Positions 6,910 to 14,025 of a stretch of DNA of 15,970 nucleotides are shown one piece after another. The stretch is from Woeseia sp. (lineage in GTDB: Bacteria; Pseudomonadota; Gammaproteobacteria; Steroidobacterales; Woeseiaceae). The stretch covers positions 1 to 15,970 of the forward strand of contig JABIUH010000177.1 of NCBI GenBank assembly GCA_018701055.1, given 5' to 3'. The position numbers and the translations under genes are program-made. The notes beneath the pieces were generated by a model, which had not been told where the DNA came from, did no database searches, and saw nothing but the letters and a program-made list of their open reading frames with translations. The stretch's first letter is position 1, and each line of letters opens with the position of its first letter.

Positions 6910-8295
6910 TCAATTCGCCACAATCGCCTGAAGAATTCCAGCAAGCTGAGATGACGGTTGGCCAGTGACTTCCATTCCCTTACTCGCTTGAAACTTTGTG
7001 ATGGCAACGACAGTTGCCTTGTCCAGAACACCATCCGTATTACCGGGTCCATAGCCTAGTCTTTCTAGATCGATCTGGATCATTTTCAATAGATCCTCTT
7101 CAGTATTGATCGCACCACCGCCAGTCGTGGTCTCAACCGCTCCCACGTTGCCTCCCATAAAAGCGCCACCGAACATCGTATTAGCAATTTCGATAGGATC
7201 CGGAAGACCAGTATTGCAACGCAATTCCGCGATGGTCGACACAACTTCGATACCCCCGCCGGACGCCATGTTTTTAATCATTTCCAGTTGCGGTCCCAGC
7301 ATGCTTTCCATCATTTGCCGCTGGCTCGCAGGCATGCTCGCCATCTGAGCTTCGAGCTGCTCCAGTTGTACACTTGCTTCGGCCAACTCAGCCTGCTGCT
7401 CTGACGTCATCATGCCCCCGAGTCGCATGATGCTTTTGAAGGGCCTGTACATATCGCCACAGCCGGGGACGTTTCGGTAGTCCAGATCCTCGCGCTCGAC
7501 AGTAATGCGCCGACTTTCACTTCCATCTGTGACTACGCCTTCCATAGTGAAAAGCAACGGTACGTATTTGTTGGCGTCGACCAACATAGTGACTGCATCC
7601 CACGTTACCTGCTGACCATCCTCTACCTGGCTGTAATTCAAGTTATCTGCTGCCAGCTCAATGGCATCTGTTCCATTGAATTCCCGGCGTCCGGTAATCC
7701 TCGTTTGAGCTTGTACGGCAGCCATACCTTGTGCGCGTCGTTCCGCGTCTCCGACGGGGTCCTCCGCGTCACGTGCGTCCTTGCCATCAGCTGATGCATT
7801 CAACATCGTGGCGTACATTGAAGTCATGTCGCGTGGATTTGGCGATAACCAGGGCTGATCGGGTGGCGGGTTCATCAGCATGGTCCCGATGCCGCCGGGG
7901 AGACCGCTGTCTTGCATCTCACTCATCATGCCCTGTTCCAGGTCTCGACCTGCCTGATCCATCATACCGGCCGCGTTTCTAAGTTCGGCTGAGGAAGCAT
8001 TCGACAGTGCATTGCCTCCCGCGTGTCTTTCCTGGATCTCGTTCGGTGGAACCTGACTCATAACGTAAACTTTCTGACCACCTGCGGTCTCAATCTCCAC
8101 TGTCCTTTCGTAATATTCAAATGTGGTCATCCCAAGCGTGTTGGTCTTCAGGATGTAATCTTCAACAACGTCGTAACCTGCGTTTTCAGCTTCGATCATT
8201 CCCTCCAAGACTTCATCTTTGGTCTGTGCTTTTACAGCTATCGATGCTGAAGCGAGAACGACAAACAATATTACAAATCGAACATGCTGGATCAC
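6910..8295 (-). CDS. Exported Met-rich protein with C-terminal peptidoglycan-binding domain
   Basis: This is a 461-residue protein if started at GTG 8295, which follows GGAGAG at suitable spacing and gives a clean signal peptide (residues 1-23, ending IAVKA). An ATG at 8307 and another at 8349 are alternatives. Residues 200-275 form a beta-rich stretch (GRREFNGTDAIELAADNLNYS, then PLLFTMEGVV) somewhat like lipoprotein-carrier folds. Residues 400-461 match a PG_binding_1 domain (DLERLGYGPGNTDGVLDKATVVAITKFQ), which usually anchors proteins to the cell wall. Two Met-dense zones (about 110-145 and 290-345) flank the middle; the second is helical with a heptad feel. Two lone cysteines (279, 360) could form a disulphide. 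No catalytic motif is evident. It is convergent with the cytochrome gene. Function unknown; a wall-associated periplasmic role is likely. Confidence 0.8.
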   Translation of the reverse strand: MIQHVRFVILFVVLASASIAVKAQTKDEVLEGMIEAENAGYDVVEDYILKTNTLGMTTFEYYERTVEIETAGGQKVYVMSQVPPNEIQERHAGGNALSNASSAELRNAAGMMDQAGRDLEQGMMSEMQDSGLPGGIGTMLMNPPPDQPWLSPNPRDMTSMYATMLNASADGKDARDAEDPVGDAERRAQGMAAVQAQTRITGRREFNGTDAIELAADNLNYSQVEDGQQVTWDAVTMLVDANKYVPLLFTMEGVVTDGSESRRITVEREDLDYRNVPGCGDMYRPFKSIMRLGGMMTSEQQAELAEASVQLEQLEAQMASMPASQRQMMESMLGPQLEMIKNMASGGGIEVVSTIAELRCNTGLPDPIEIANTMFGGAFMGGNVGAVETTTGGGAINTEEDLLKMIQIDLERLGYGPGNTDGVLDKATVVAITKFQASKGMEVTGQPSSQLAGILQAIVAN

Positions 8296-8437
8296 ATTGC
8301 TCTCCATTCCAGTGCAAGTTAGTCCGAATTCTTGTGAATGAGATTCCATCTCAATCTATAGCGAAAAATTAGGTCATCATCCGCCAATTTCTTCGAGAAA
8401 ATACCAATCAGACTCAGATATTAGCACTTTCTTTTCG

Positions 8438-8458
8438 GCTATCGATAATCCCGATAGC
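8438..8458. other. Hairpin-forming inverted repeat between genes
   Basis: GCTATCG (8438-8444) pairs perfectly with CGATAGC (8452-8458) around a 7-nt loop. It lies in the 243-bp space between the comM stop and the start of the Met-rich gene, both on the minus strand. It could slow or end comM transcription, but no T-run follows on either strand. The rest of the space shows nothing I can assign. Confidence 0.35.
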
Positions 8459-8538
8459 TGAAATTGTTGTGGTAATCAGCTGTTTTATCACCACCGCTAT
8501 AGCCATCCGGTTTGCAGCCGTGAATCTGCAGTGATCTA

Positions 8539-10053
8539 TCACGGCTTCGCGATTTTTCTATCCAATTGCCGCAGGCTTAGCGCTTCGGCGACATGTTTTA
8601 CTTGTACATCAGCCTCTCCCGCCAGATCTGCAATCGTTCGCGCCACGCGCTGCACTCGTTGATACGCGCGTGCCGATAGCGGAATGGCGTTAGCTGCTTT
8701 CTCCAACAAAGCAAGACTCTCGTCATTAGCAACATAGTCTCGATTTAATTCCGCGCCACTCAAAGTCGCATTCGTTTTGCCACTGCGAAAGACTTGTTTT
8801 TGTCTCGCCGACGCGACGCGCGCTGCCACCGCTGCGCTGGGTTCGCCGCAAGGTGCATCGGGTCGTAGCAATGCAACAGCCGGTCGATTCACTTCAATGT
8901 GAATATCGATTCGATCGAGCAGTGGGCCCGATATTTTTCCTCGGTATCGACGTACGGCTTCTGCACTGCAACGACAGTTACTTTGTTTGTCACCCAAATA
9001 ACCACAAGGGCATGGATTCATTGCTGCAATCAATTGAAAGCTTGCAGGAAAATCTGCTTGTCGACGGGCACGTGAAATCGTAATTCGACCTCGTTCCATC
9101 GGTTCTCTTAACACCTCTAGAACCGAGCGGCTAAATTCAGGCAGTTCATCCAAGAACAACACGCCACGGTGTGCTCTTGAAATTTCACCGGGCCGAGGCT
9201 CGGAGCCGCCGCCGACCAACGCGACCGCGGACGCCGTGTGGTGCGGTGCGCGAAACGGTCGACGACCCCAGCGGCTAACGTCGACGGGGAGTCCCAGCAC
9301 CGAATCGATTGAGGCAACTTCAATCGCCTGCTCGTCATCCAGTGTGGGTAAAAGGCCTGGCATACGTTGCGCCAACATACTCTTGCCAGTCCCCGGTGGG
9401 CCGATAAAAAGTAGGTTGTGGCCGCCAGCGGCGGCAATCTCCAATGCACGTTTGGCGAATGTCTGTCCCTTAACGTCCTTAAGGTCAGATTGAGAATCGT
9501 GGTTTTGTGTTGCTGCCGTTAGCGAGACAAACGGTAGCGGTTCTTTTCTACTCCTAAGCAGCGCGGTTACATCGAGCAAACTTTCAGCAACCAACACCTG
9601 ACCACCGGCGAGCGCGGCTTCGGGGCCGTTGTCTTTAGGCACGAAGATGGGTCGTCCAGCACTTGCAGCTTTGATTGCGGCAGGTAGTACGCCGGGTACC
9701 GCGCGAAGATTCCCATCCAGCCCAAGCTCTCCGTAGAACTCATAGCCATGCAGGGCGACATCCGGAATTTGCCGCGATGCGGCCAGAATTCCGAGACCAA
9801 TAGGCAGGTCAAAGCGGCCGCCGGTTTTTTTCATGTCGGCCGGACCGAGATTCACGGTGATGCGTTCCTGCGGAAAATCGAAATTGGAACTTAAGATTGC
9901 GCCGCGCACGCGATCTTTGCTTTCGCGCACAGCGGTCTCCGCCAGACCTACGATGTTAAATGTGGGCAATCCCCCAGAGAGAAAAACTTCAATCGTGACA
10001 GAAGGTGCATCGACGCCAATTTGCGCCCGACAGTGCAATATCGCCAGACCCAT
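8539..10053 (-). CDS. comM: ComM/YifB family AAA+ ATPase (Mg-chelatase-like)
   Basis: At 504 residues this is the usual length for the family. The N-terminal part (about 1-170) is the Lon-protease-like fold domain with FNIVGLAETAVRESKDRVR. Then comes the AAA+ module with Walker A GPPGTGKS at 218-225, Walker B LFLDELPE at 299-306, and the family signatures MERGRITISRA and NPCPCGYLGD. The C-terminal part is the Mg-chelatase C domain (SARAYQRVQRVARTIADLAG). In Vibrio cholerae, ComM is a hexameric helicase that drives branch migration when incoming single-stranded DNA integrates during natural transformation. It is also conserved in non-competent species, so its presence does not prove competence. 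The sequence looks complete, with all ATPase motifs. It lies 82 bp after ubiK on the same strand, a pairing seen in other gammaproteobacteria. Confidence 0.95.
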   Translation of the reverse strand: MGLAILHCRAQIGVDAPSVTIEVFLSGGLPTFNIVGLAETAVRESKDRVRGAILSSNFDFPQERITVNLGPADMKKTGGRFDLPIGLGILAASRQIPDVALHGYEFYGELGLDGNLRAVPGVLPAAIKAASAGRPIFVPKDNGPEAALAGGQVLVAESLLDVTALLRSRKEPLPFVSLTAATQNHDSQSDLKDVKGQTFAKRALEIAAAGGHNLLFIGPPGTGKSMLAQRMPGLLPTLDDEQAIEVASIDSVLGLPVDVSRWGRRPFRAPHHTASAVALVGGGSEPRPGEISRAHRGVLFLDELPEFSRSVLEVLREPMERGRITISRARRQADFPASFQLIAAMNPCPCGYLGDKQSNCRCSAEAVRRYRGKISGPLLDRIDIHIEVNRPAVALLRPDAPCGEPSAAVAARVASARQKQVFRSGKTNATLSGAELNRDYVANDESLALLEKAANAIPLSARAYQRVQRVARTIADLAGEADVQVKHVAEALSLRQLDRKIAKP

Positions 10054-10135
10054 GTCAGTTTAAAATCCGTTCGTAGGTAAACATCGCCGCTCCATGGCAA
10101 TGGTTGATGAATGGCTTTGTTAGGCGGCGTTAGCC

Positions 10136-10372
10136 TTAATCCGCTTCATGCTCGGCCAGGCGTGTCTCCAACGCCTCCAATTTTTCACGCGTTCGAGCGA
10201 GTACTGCTTCCTGAATTGAAAACTCTTCGCGTGTGACAAGATCCATTTTGGCGAGCCCACGCTGCAATATCGATTTGAAGTTCTTTTCGAGATCCCCACG
10301 TACGGAACGTAAGCCCTCCGGAATGTTATCGACGAGTGATTTGGCCAGGTTTTCCAGTGATTCTTTACTCAT
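10136..10372 (-). CDS. ubiK: Ubiquinone biosynthesis accessory factor UbiK
   Basis: This is a 78-residue protein with the membrane-fusogenic BMFP/YqiC architecture. An amphipathic N-terminal half (LENLAKSLVDNIPEGLRSVRGDLEKNFKSILQ) is followed by LVTREEFSIQEAVLARTREKLEALETRLAE, a C-terminal coiled coil. The DLVTREEF signature is typical. UbiK is reported to act with UbiJ in the soluble complex that carries out aerobic ubiquinone ring modification. The length and the ending in a short acidic tail fit family members. It lies upstream of comM on the same strand and is divergent from the DUF4124 gene. Confidence 0.93.
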   Translation of the reverse strand: MSKESLENLAKSLVDNIPEGLRSVRGDLEKNFKSILQRGLAKMDLVTREEFSIQEAVLARTREKLEALETRLAEHEAD

Positions 10373-10792
10373 GCCGAATAGATACCGTAGTCCACTGGAA
10401 AACGCCAGAAACGAAATTCACGGGGAAGGCGAGAAATGCCGAGGGTCAACCTGTGTGAGGGCATTACTAAGGTTTATCCGGGGGTTGCCGCAATAGAATA
10501 AGTAAGATGAGGAATAGCGTCTATTGGACCATATTGAGGACATTTGGCCGTTACCTGATGTGCGGATGGGGCCAGCTCGAGGGGGTTTTAATCGCAGTAA
10601 ATGTTTACAAACAATGAGTTATGAATGCCTGAGAATAGACCCACTCGGTCGCCCACTTTTTGCAGGGTGTGCACAGATATGCGTGTGATCATGCTCACGC
10701 CAAATGTGAGAGCATCATGGTCTAATTCCAGTTAGTAATTAAATATCTAGTGTGCGTTTCAGGCTTGGCGCACAAGGAAAGGGGTAGTCCCT
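10373..10792. other. 420-bp gene-free region between divergent genes
   Basis: I see no credible gene here in any frame. It should hold promoters for ubiK (leftward) and for the DUF4124 gene (rightward). Visible items are a CRP-type site at 10684-10699, a small symmetric element TGTTTACAAACA at 10602-10613 (arms TGTTT and AAACA), a T- and A-rich zone at 10736-10750 that could include a -10 box, and an AAGGAAAGG ribosome site at 10777-10785. The length is more than two ordinary promoters need, so a small RNA or further regulator sites are possible, but nothing shows them directly. Confidence 0.5.
10684..10699. promoter_or_regulatory. Candidate CRP/Vfr-type binding site
   Basis: TGTGATCATGCTCACG contains the symmetric core GTGA-N6-TCAC exactly as in CRP sites (consensus TGTGA-N6-TCACA, one outer mismatch). 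A second half-like TGTGA begins at 10704. The centre is about 100 bp before the DUF4124 start codon, a reasonable place for activation. Whether this organism has a CRP homologue cannot be seen. Confidence 0.4.
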
Positions 10793-11254
10793 ATGAAACT
10801 TCGAATTACAATATTGTCCACTTTACTAACGGTACTTGCGGCCGGCCCCTTGTTTGCGAGCGAGATATATAAGTGGACGGACGCCGAAGGCAATGTACAT
10901 TTCGGTGACAAGCCGGACGGCGCCAGGTTTGAGCGCGTCGCGATCGTGTCCCGACCAACCGACCGAGCGATGGTCCAATCTCAGAATTTCGCACGCAGAG
11001 AAGCCCGTGATACAGCGGCCAAGGAAAAAGCGGAAGCAGCAGCTGACGCCCCCTCTGAGGATGAATTGCAGACGGCTGCTGCTGAGAAGAATCAAAAGTG
11101 TGCTGAGTACAGGCAGAAGAAGCAGAAACTGGTTCAGTCACGCAGGCTATATCGCGAAGATGAGGCCGGTGAACGCGTCTATCTTGACGAAGCACAAACC
11201 ATTTCCGCTCGCGCTGAGGTCGAAGGCCAGATCAGCGAGTACTGCGGACGCTAA
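10793..11254 (+). CDS. Exported DUF4124-domain protein
   Basis: This is a 153-residue protein. A signal peptide (about residues 1-22, MKLRITILSTLLTVLAAGPLFA) is followed directly by the DUF4124 signature EIYKWTDAEGNVHFGDKP. The rest is a charged, Ala/Glu/Lys-rich helical region (about 65-110) and a tail with two cysteines (CAEYRQ and EYCGR) that may pair in the periplasm. DUF4124 proteins are widespread small envelope proteins of gammaproteobacteria with no settled function. A strong AAGGAAAGG ribosome site precedes the ATG. It stands alone, with a possible CRP-type site upstream and a short hairpin at 11269-11293 downstream. Confidence 0.88.
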   Translation: MKLRITILSTLLTVLAAGPLFASEIYKWTDAEGNVHFGDKPDGARFERVAIVSRPTDRAMVQSQNFARREARDTAAKEKAEAAADAPSEDELQTAAAEKNQKCAEYRQKKQKLVQSRRLYREDEAGERVYLDEAQTISARAEVEGQISEYCGR

Positions 11255-11268
11255 AATTCCTCTCTTTA

Positions 11269-11293
11269 GGGACTCTGACCCTTTGCCAGTCCC
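11269..11293 (+). terminator. Weak hairpin after the DUF4124 gene
   Basis: GGGACT (11269-11274) pairs with AGTCCC (11288-11293) around a 13-nt loop, 15 nt after the stop codon. No T-run follows, so it is not a canonical intrinsic terminator. The loop side carries GACTCTGACCC, which also occurs in the reverse complement of the REP-like unit at 6067-6095, so this may be a decayed fragment of the same repeat. Confidence 0.25.
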
Positions 11294-11304
11294 CTCCATT
11301 GCGT

Positions 11305-11318
11305 GACGGGATCCCGTC
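11305..11318. promoter_or_regulatory. Perfect 14-bp palindrome before the kinase-hem operon
   Basis: GACGGGATCCCGTC is perfectly self-complementary. It ends about 20 bp before a TACAAT box (11340-11345), so it borders the expected -35 position of the operon promoter. It could be an operator, or a small hairpin with a GATC loop. The sequence fits no regulator consensus that I know. Confidence 0.35.
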
Positions 11319-11339
11319 TACCTGCCCCTTTACTCGCGT

Positions 11340-11345
11340 TACAAT
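11340..11345 (+). promoter_or_regulatory. Candidate -10 box of the kinase-hem operon
   Basis: TACAAT matches the sigma-70 -10 hexamer at five of six positions, 28 bp before the TTG start and upstream of a GAGG ribosome site at 11363-11366. The matching -35 region (about 11317-11322, TCTACC) is poor, which would fit an activated promoter. Confidence 0.3.
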
Positions 11346-11373
11346 GCGGCCTCTCTTGAGATGAGGTTAATCT

Positions 11374-12348
11374 TTGGCGGAAGCACGCGACAGCGAGGAT
11401 AGGCAAGCTCAGATCTATCTGCCTGACTTCCGTGCCCCCGGCACGGTACTGGTCGTGCTGTTGGTTGCCGAACTCATCGCGATCACACTAACGCTGACGT
11501 CTTATGAGCCAGGCTCGTTTCTGACTGAGCTCTCCAAAATGTCGATGTATGTTTTGTGGCTCGCATTACTAGGCACTGGCTTACTGAGTCTCATCGGGCC
11601 ATGGGCGGAAAAAAAAGGCAACACCAAAGCATTTGTCATGTGTTTTATCGCGCTTGAGCTGATGTGCCTCGTGCTCGCAGAAGTCACCTGGCAAACCACC
11701 ATTCGCTTTGGCGAAGCCGTCATCATTAATGACACACACGACCGTTTCATTCTGCGTACCTTCGCGGCCAGCTCAATCATCATCGCGCTCAGCATGCGTT
11801 ATCTATATGTTTCCAGTGAATGGCGGCGCAGCATCGTTCTCGAAGCACAAGCACGTATCAGCGCATTACGGGCATTAATCCGACCACACTTTCTTTTCAA
11901 CAGCATGAATACCATCGCGTCACTTACTCGTAGTGATCCGAAGCAAGCAGAGGTAGCCGCGATGTACCAACGCATAGAAAAACTCCGTCTGGGCGATCGT
12001 CTGAAGGTGCGTTGGAATGTTGCAGAACTTCCTATGCGAGCACAGATACCGAGCTTAACCATTCAGCCACTGTTGGAAAACGCGATTTATCATGGCATCG
12101 AGTTGCTCCCGGAGGGTGGCCAGGTTGTGGTGACTGGAAAAGTCGTAAATGACCAAATCCACATTGAAATGTCGAACCCCATCGCGAAATACGAAAAACG
12201 CAAAACCGGTGGTAACAAGATGGCGTTGCAGAATATTCGGCAACGATTCGAACTTGCTTACGCCAACAGCGCTAAGATCGATGTGACCGAAACTGACGAA
12301 AGCTATTCGGTGCGAATCGAATTTCCTTACGACGAAACTGTGCGATGA
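11374..12348 (+). CDS. LytS/AlgZ-type sensor histidine kinase, shortened in the His_kinase domain
   Basis: This is a 324-residue protein. Four membrane helices (about 23-43, 57-77, 87-105, 128-146) precede a linker, then the His_kinase box IRPHFLFNSMNTIASL with phospho-acceptor His 172. The ATPase part has an N-box-like QPLLENAIYHGIE (Asn 236) and GGNKMALQNIRQRF near 279-292. Relatives carry about 30 residues between the SDPxxAE and YxxIExLRLGDRL segments, including a DLADLFRASL-like helix. Here SDPKQAE runs straight into VAAMYQRIEKLRLGDRL (junction near 11947-11958), with no frame change. The shortfall agrees with a total length about 34 residues below P. aeruginosa AlgZ/FimS. The TTG start follows GAGG at 7-nt spacing. 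It overlaps its regulator by ATGA. Signalling ability is uncertain; the dimerisation helix may be incomplete. Confidence 0.88.
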   Translation: MAEARDSEDRQAQIYLPDFRAPGTVLVVLLVAELIAITLTLTSYEPGSFLTELSKMSMYVLWLALLGTGLLSLIGPWAEKKGNTKAFVMCFIALELMCLVLAEVTWQTTIRFGEAVIINDTHDRFILRTFAASSIIIALSMRYLYVSSEWRRSIVLEAQARISALRALIRPHFLFNSMNTIASLTRSDPKQAEVAAMYQRIEKLRLGDRLKVRWNVAELPMRAQIPSLTIQPLLENAIYHGIELLPEGGQVVVTGKVVNDQIHIEMSNPIAKYEKRKTGGNKMALQNIRQRFELAYANSAKIDVTETDESYSVRIEFPYDETVR

Positions 12349-13085
12349 AAGTTTTGATCGTTGACGACGAAGCGCCTGCTCGAAACCGCCTTCGTCAACT
12401 CCTGGGCGACGCCCGCGACTACACGATCGTCGGAGAGGCCGAAAACGGTCAGGAAGCACTGGATATTGCTGCCCAGCATCAGCTTGACGTCGTGCTCCTG
12501 GATATCCGAATGCCGGGAATGGATGGGATTGAGATGGCTCACCACCTAAATAAATTCGAAACACCTCCGGCCGTCGTATTTACAACCGCCTACGATGAGT
12601 ACGCCATCGATGCATTCGAAGCCAATGCGATTGGCTACATTTTGAAGCCCATTCGACGCGAACGACTAGCACAGGCTTTGCAGCAGGCAGCGAGACTCAA
12701 TTCCGACTTGTTGCGAGATCTCAGCGACAAAGCGGGCGTTGCAAAACCACGTAAAAACGTCTGCGCCCGTGTTCACGGTGAACTAAAGCTCATTCCAATT
12801 AGCAGTGTTGGCTATTTTATTGCCTATCAAAAATATGTGAGTGTCGTGCATAGCGGTGGTAGCGATCTTATCGATGATCCCTTAAAAGCGCTTGAAGAGG
12901 AGTTCGAACGGCAGTTCGTGCGCATACATCGCGGTGCTCTAGTCGCGCTATCCGCCATAGAGAGCTTGAAAAAAACGGAAGATGGACGCACACAGGTTAT
13001 GCTCCGCGATATAACAAAGGATGACGAACTCATTGTGAGTCGTCGGCACATTACCAACGTCAAGCGACGCCTGAAAAAAGGATAG
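12345..13085 (+). CDS. algR: LytTR-family response regulator, AlgR-like
   Basis: This is a 246-residue protein. A receiver domain spans about residues 1-118, with the acidic pair DDE at 7-9, phospho-acceptor Asp 53 in LLDIRMPGMDG, and conserved Lys 101 in YILKPIRRERL. A linker leads to a LytTR DNA-binding domain at about 138-243 (VHGELKLIPISSVGYFIAYQ, FVRIHRGALVAL, IVSRRHITNVKRRL). All phosphorylation residues are present. It is the cognate partner of the preceding kinase (4-nt ATGA overlap) and lies 4 nt before hemC, the same gene order as algZ-algR-hemC in Pseudomonas, where AlgR controls alginate, type IV pili and virulence genes. Targets in this organism are unknown; the operon position suggests co-expression with haem synthesis, not necessarily control of it. 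Confidence 0.93.
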   Translation: MKVLIVDDEAPARNRLRQLLGDARDYTIVGEAENGQEALDIAAQHQLDVVLLDIRMPGMDGIEMAHHLNKFETPPAVVFTTAYDEYAIDAFEANAIGYILKPIRRERLAQALQQAARLNSDLLRDLSDKAGVAKPRKNVCARVHGELKLIPISSVGYFIAYQKYVSVVHSGGSDLIDDPLKALEEEFERQFVRIHRGALVALSAIESLKKTEDGRTQVMLRDITKDDELIVSRRHITNVKRRLKKG

Positions 13086-13089
13086 ACAA

Positions 13090-14025
13090 GTGGTCCAACA
13101 AGGTAGGATTGACATTCGAATCGCCACACGGAAAAGCGAACTCGCTTTGTGGCAAGCCCGACATGTCGCCGAGAAACTGGCGGCGTTGCCGCAGACCGGG
13201 GTTATTTCGCTGGTGCCATTGTCGACCCGCGGCGATGAAATTTTGGACAAAAGCCTGCAGAAAATTGGCGGCAAGGGCCTTTTCATCAAAGAGCTAGAAA
13301 TCGCGATGCAAACAGGCACCGCAGACATCGCAGTGCACTCAATGAAAGATGTCCCGGCAGTCATGCCAGATGGCTTTTGTATCGCAGCCGTACTTGAGCG
13401 CGCGAATCCTGCGGATGCCTTTGTCTCCGCCAACAAAGTAGCTTTCGCTGATTTGCCTCTGGGCGCCAAGATCGGCAGCTCAAGCCTACGTCGGCAATCG
13501 CAGCTCCTGGCCGTCCGCCCGGATTTGGTGATCTCGCCTTTACGCGGCAACGTTAATACGCGCTTGCAGAAACTCGAGGATGGCCTGTACGACGCCATTA
13601 TTCTCGCCAGCGCCGGCCTCGAAAGACTTGGCCTCGACGCGCATATCACCAGTGAATTCTCTGCCGACGTAATGCAGCCGGCTGCAGCACAAGGCGTCAT
13701 CGGAATTGAGTGTCGCGAGGATCAGCAAGAACTTCGCCACATTCTTTCAGCGCTGGAACACAGCATCAGCGGACAGACCACCGCCGCAGAACGTCGGGTT
13801 GCTGCTGTATTGAATGCAAATTGTCAGTCGCCGGTAGCGAGTTACGCCATCACTGACGGCGAACACCTAACCATCGACGCGCTGGTCGCGAGTGCTGATG
13901 GAAGCACTGTTATTCGCAAACAACGTGCCGGACTGGCGACTGACGCGGAGACCTTGGGAGAACTCGCGGCGAACGACTTGCTGGAAGCGGGGGCTGGCGA
14001 GCTTTTGATTGCAGAATCCGCATGA
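13090..14025 (+). CDS. hemC: Hydroxymethylbilane synthase (porphobilinogen deaminase)
   Basis: This is a 311-residue protein, the normal family length. It polymerises four porphobilinogen units into hydroxymethylbilane in the cytoplasm. Visible motifs are IRIATRKSELALWQA at the N-terminus, the catalytic Asp 87 in AVHSMKDVP, the substrate-binding Arg-rich region GSSSLRRQSQL, and the cofactor-bearing Cys 245 in NANCQSPVASYA, equivalent to GGCQVPIGSYA in E. coli. The two glycines before that Cys are replaced by Ala-Asn, a variation within what I would accept for the family. The GTG start follows AGGAT 5-9 nt upstream, 4 nt after the algR stop. The stop overlaps hemD as ATGA, so translation is coupled. 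Confidence 0.97.
   Translation: MVQQGRIDIRIATRKSELALWQARHVAEKLAALPQTGVISLVPLSTRGDEILDKSLQKIGGKGLFIKELEIAMQTGTADIAVHSMKDVPAVMPDGFCIAAVLERANPADAFVSANKVAFADLPLGAKIGSSSLRRQSQLLAVRPDLVISPLRGNVNTRLQKLEDGLYDAIILASAGLERLGLDAHITSEFSADVMQPAAAQGVIGIECREDQQELRHILSALEHSISGQTTAAERRVAAVLNANCQSPVASYAITDGEHLTIDALVASADGSTVIRKQRAGLATDAETLGELAANDLLEAGAGELLIAESA

Noticed and set aside
8516..8546. AGCCGTGA/TCACGGCT inverted repeat at the comM stop
   Set aside because: The 8-bp arms are perfect but the loop is 15 nt, no T-run follows, and one arm lies within the coding end and stop codon.
10650..10675. Sigma-54-type promoter near CGGTCGCCCACTTTTTGCA
   Set aside because: The GG to GC spacing is 15 instead of the required 12 positions, so it does not fit the -24/-12 pattern.
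12948..13700. 250-codon minus-strand frame opposite algR and hemC
   Set aside because: Both plus-strand genes are unmistakable; this is a shadow frame with no family features.
13816..13836. Unusual residues around the cofactor Cys of HemC
   Set aside because: Cys 245 itself is present, and flanking positions vary among bacterial enzymes, so this is not evidence of altered function.
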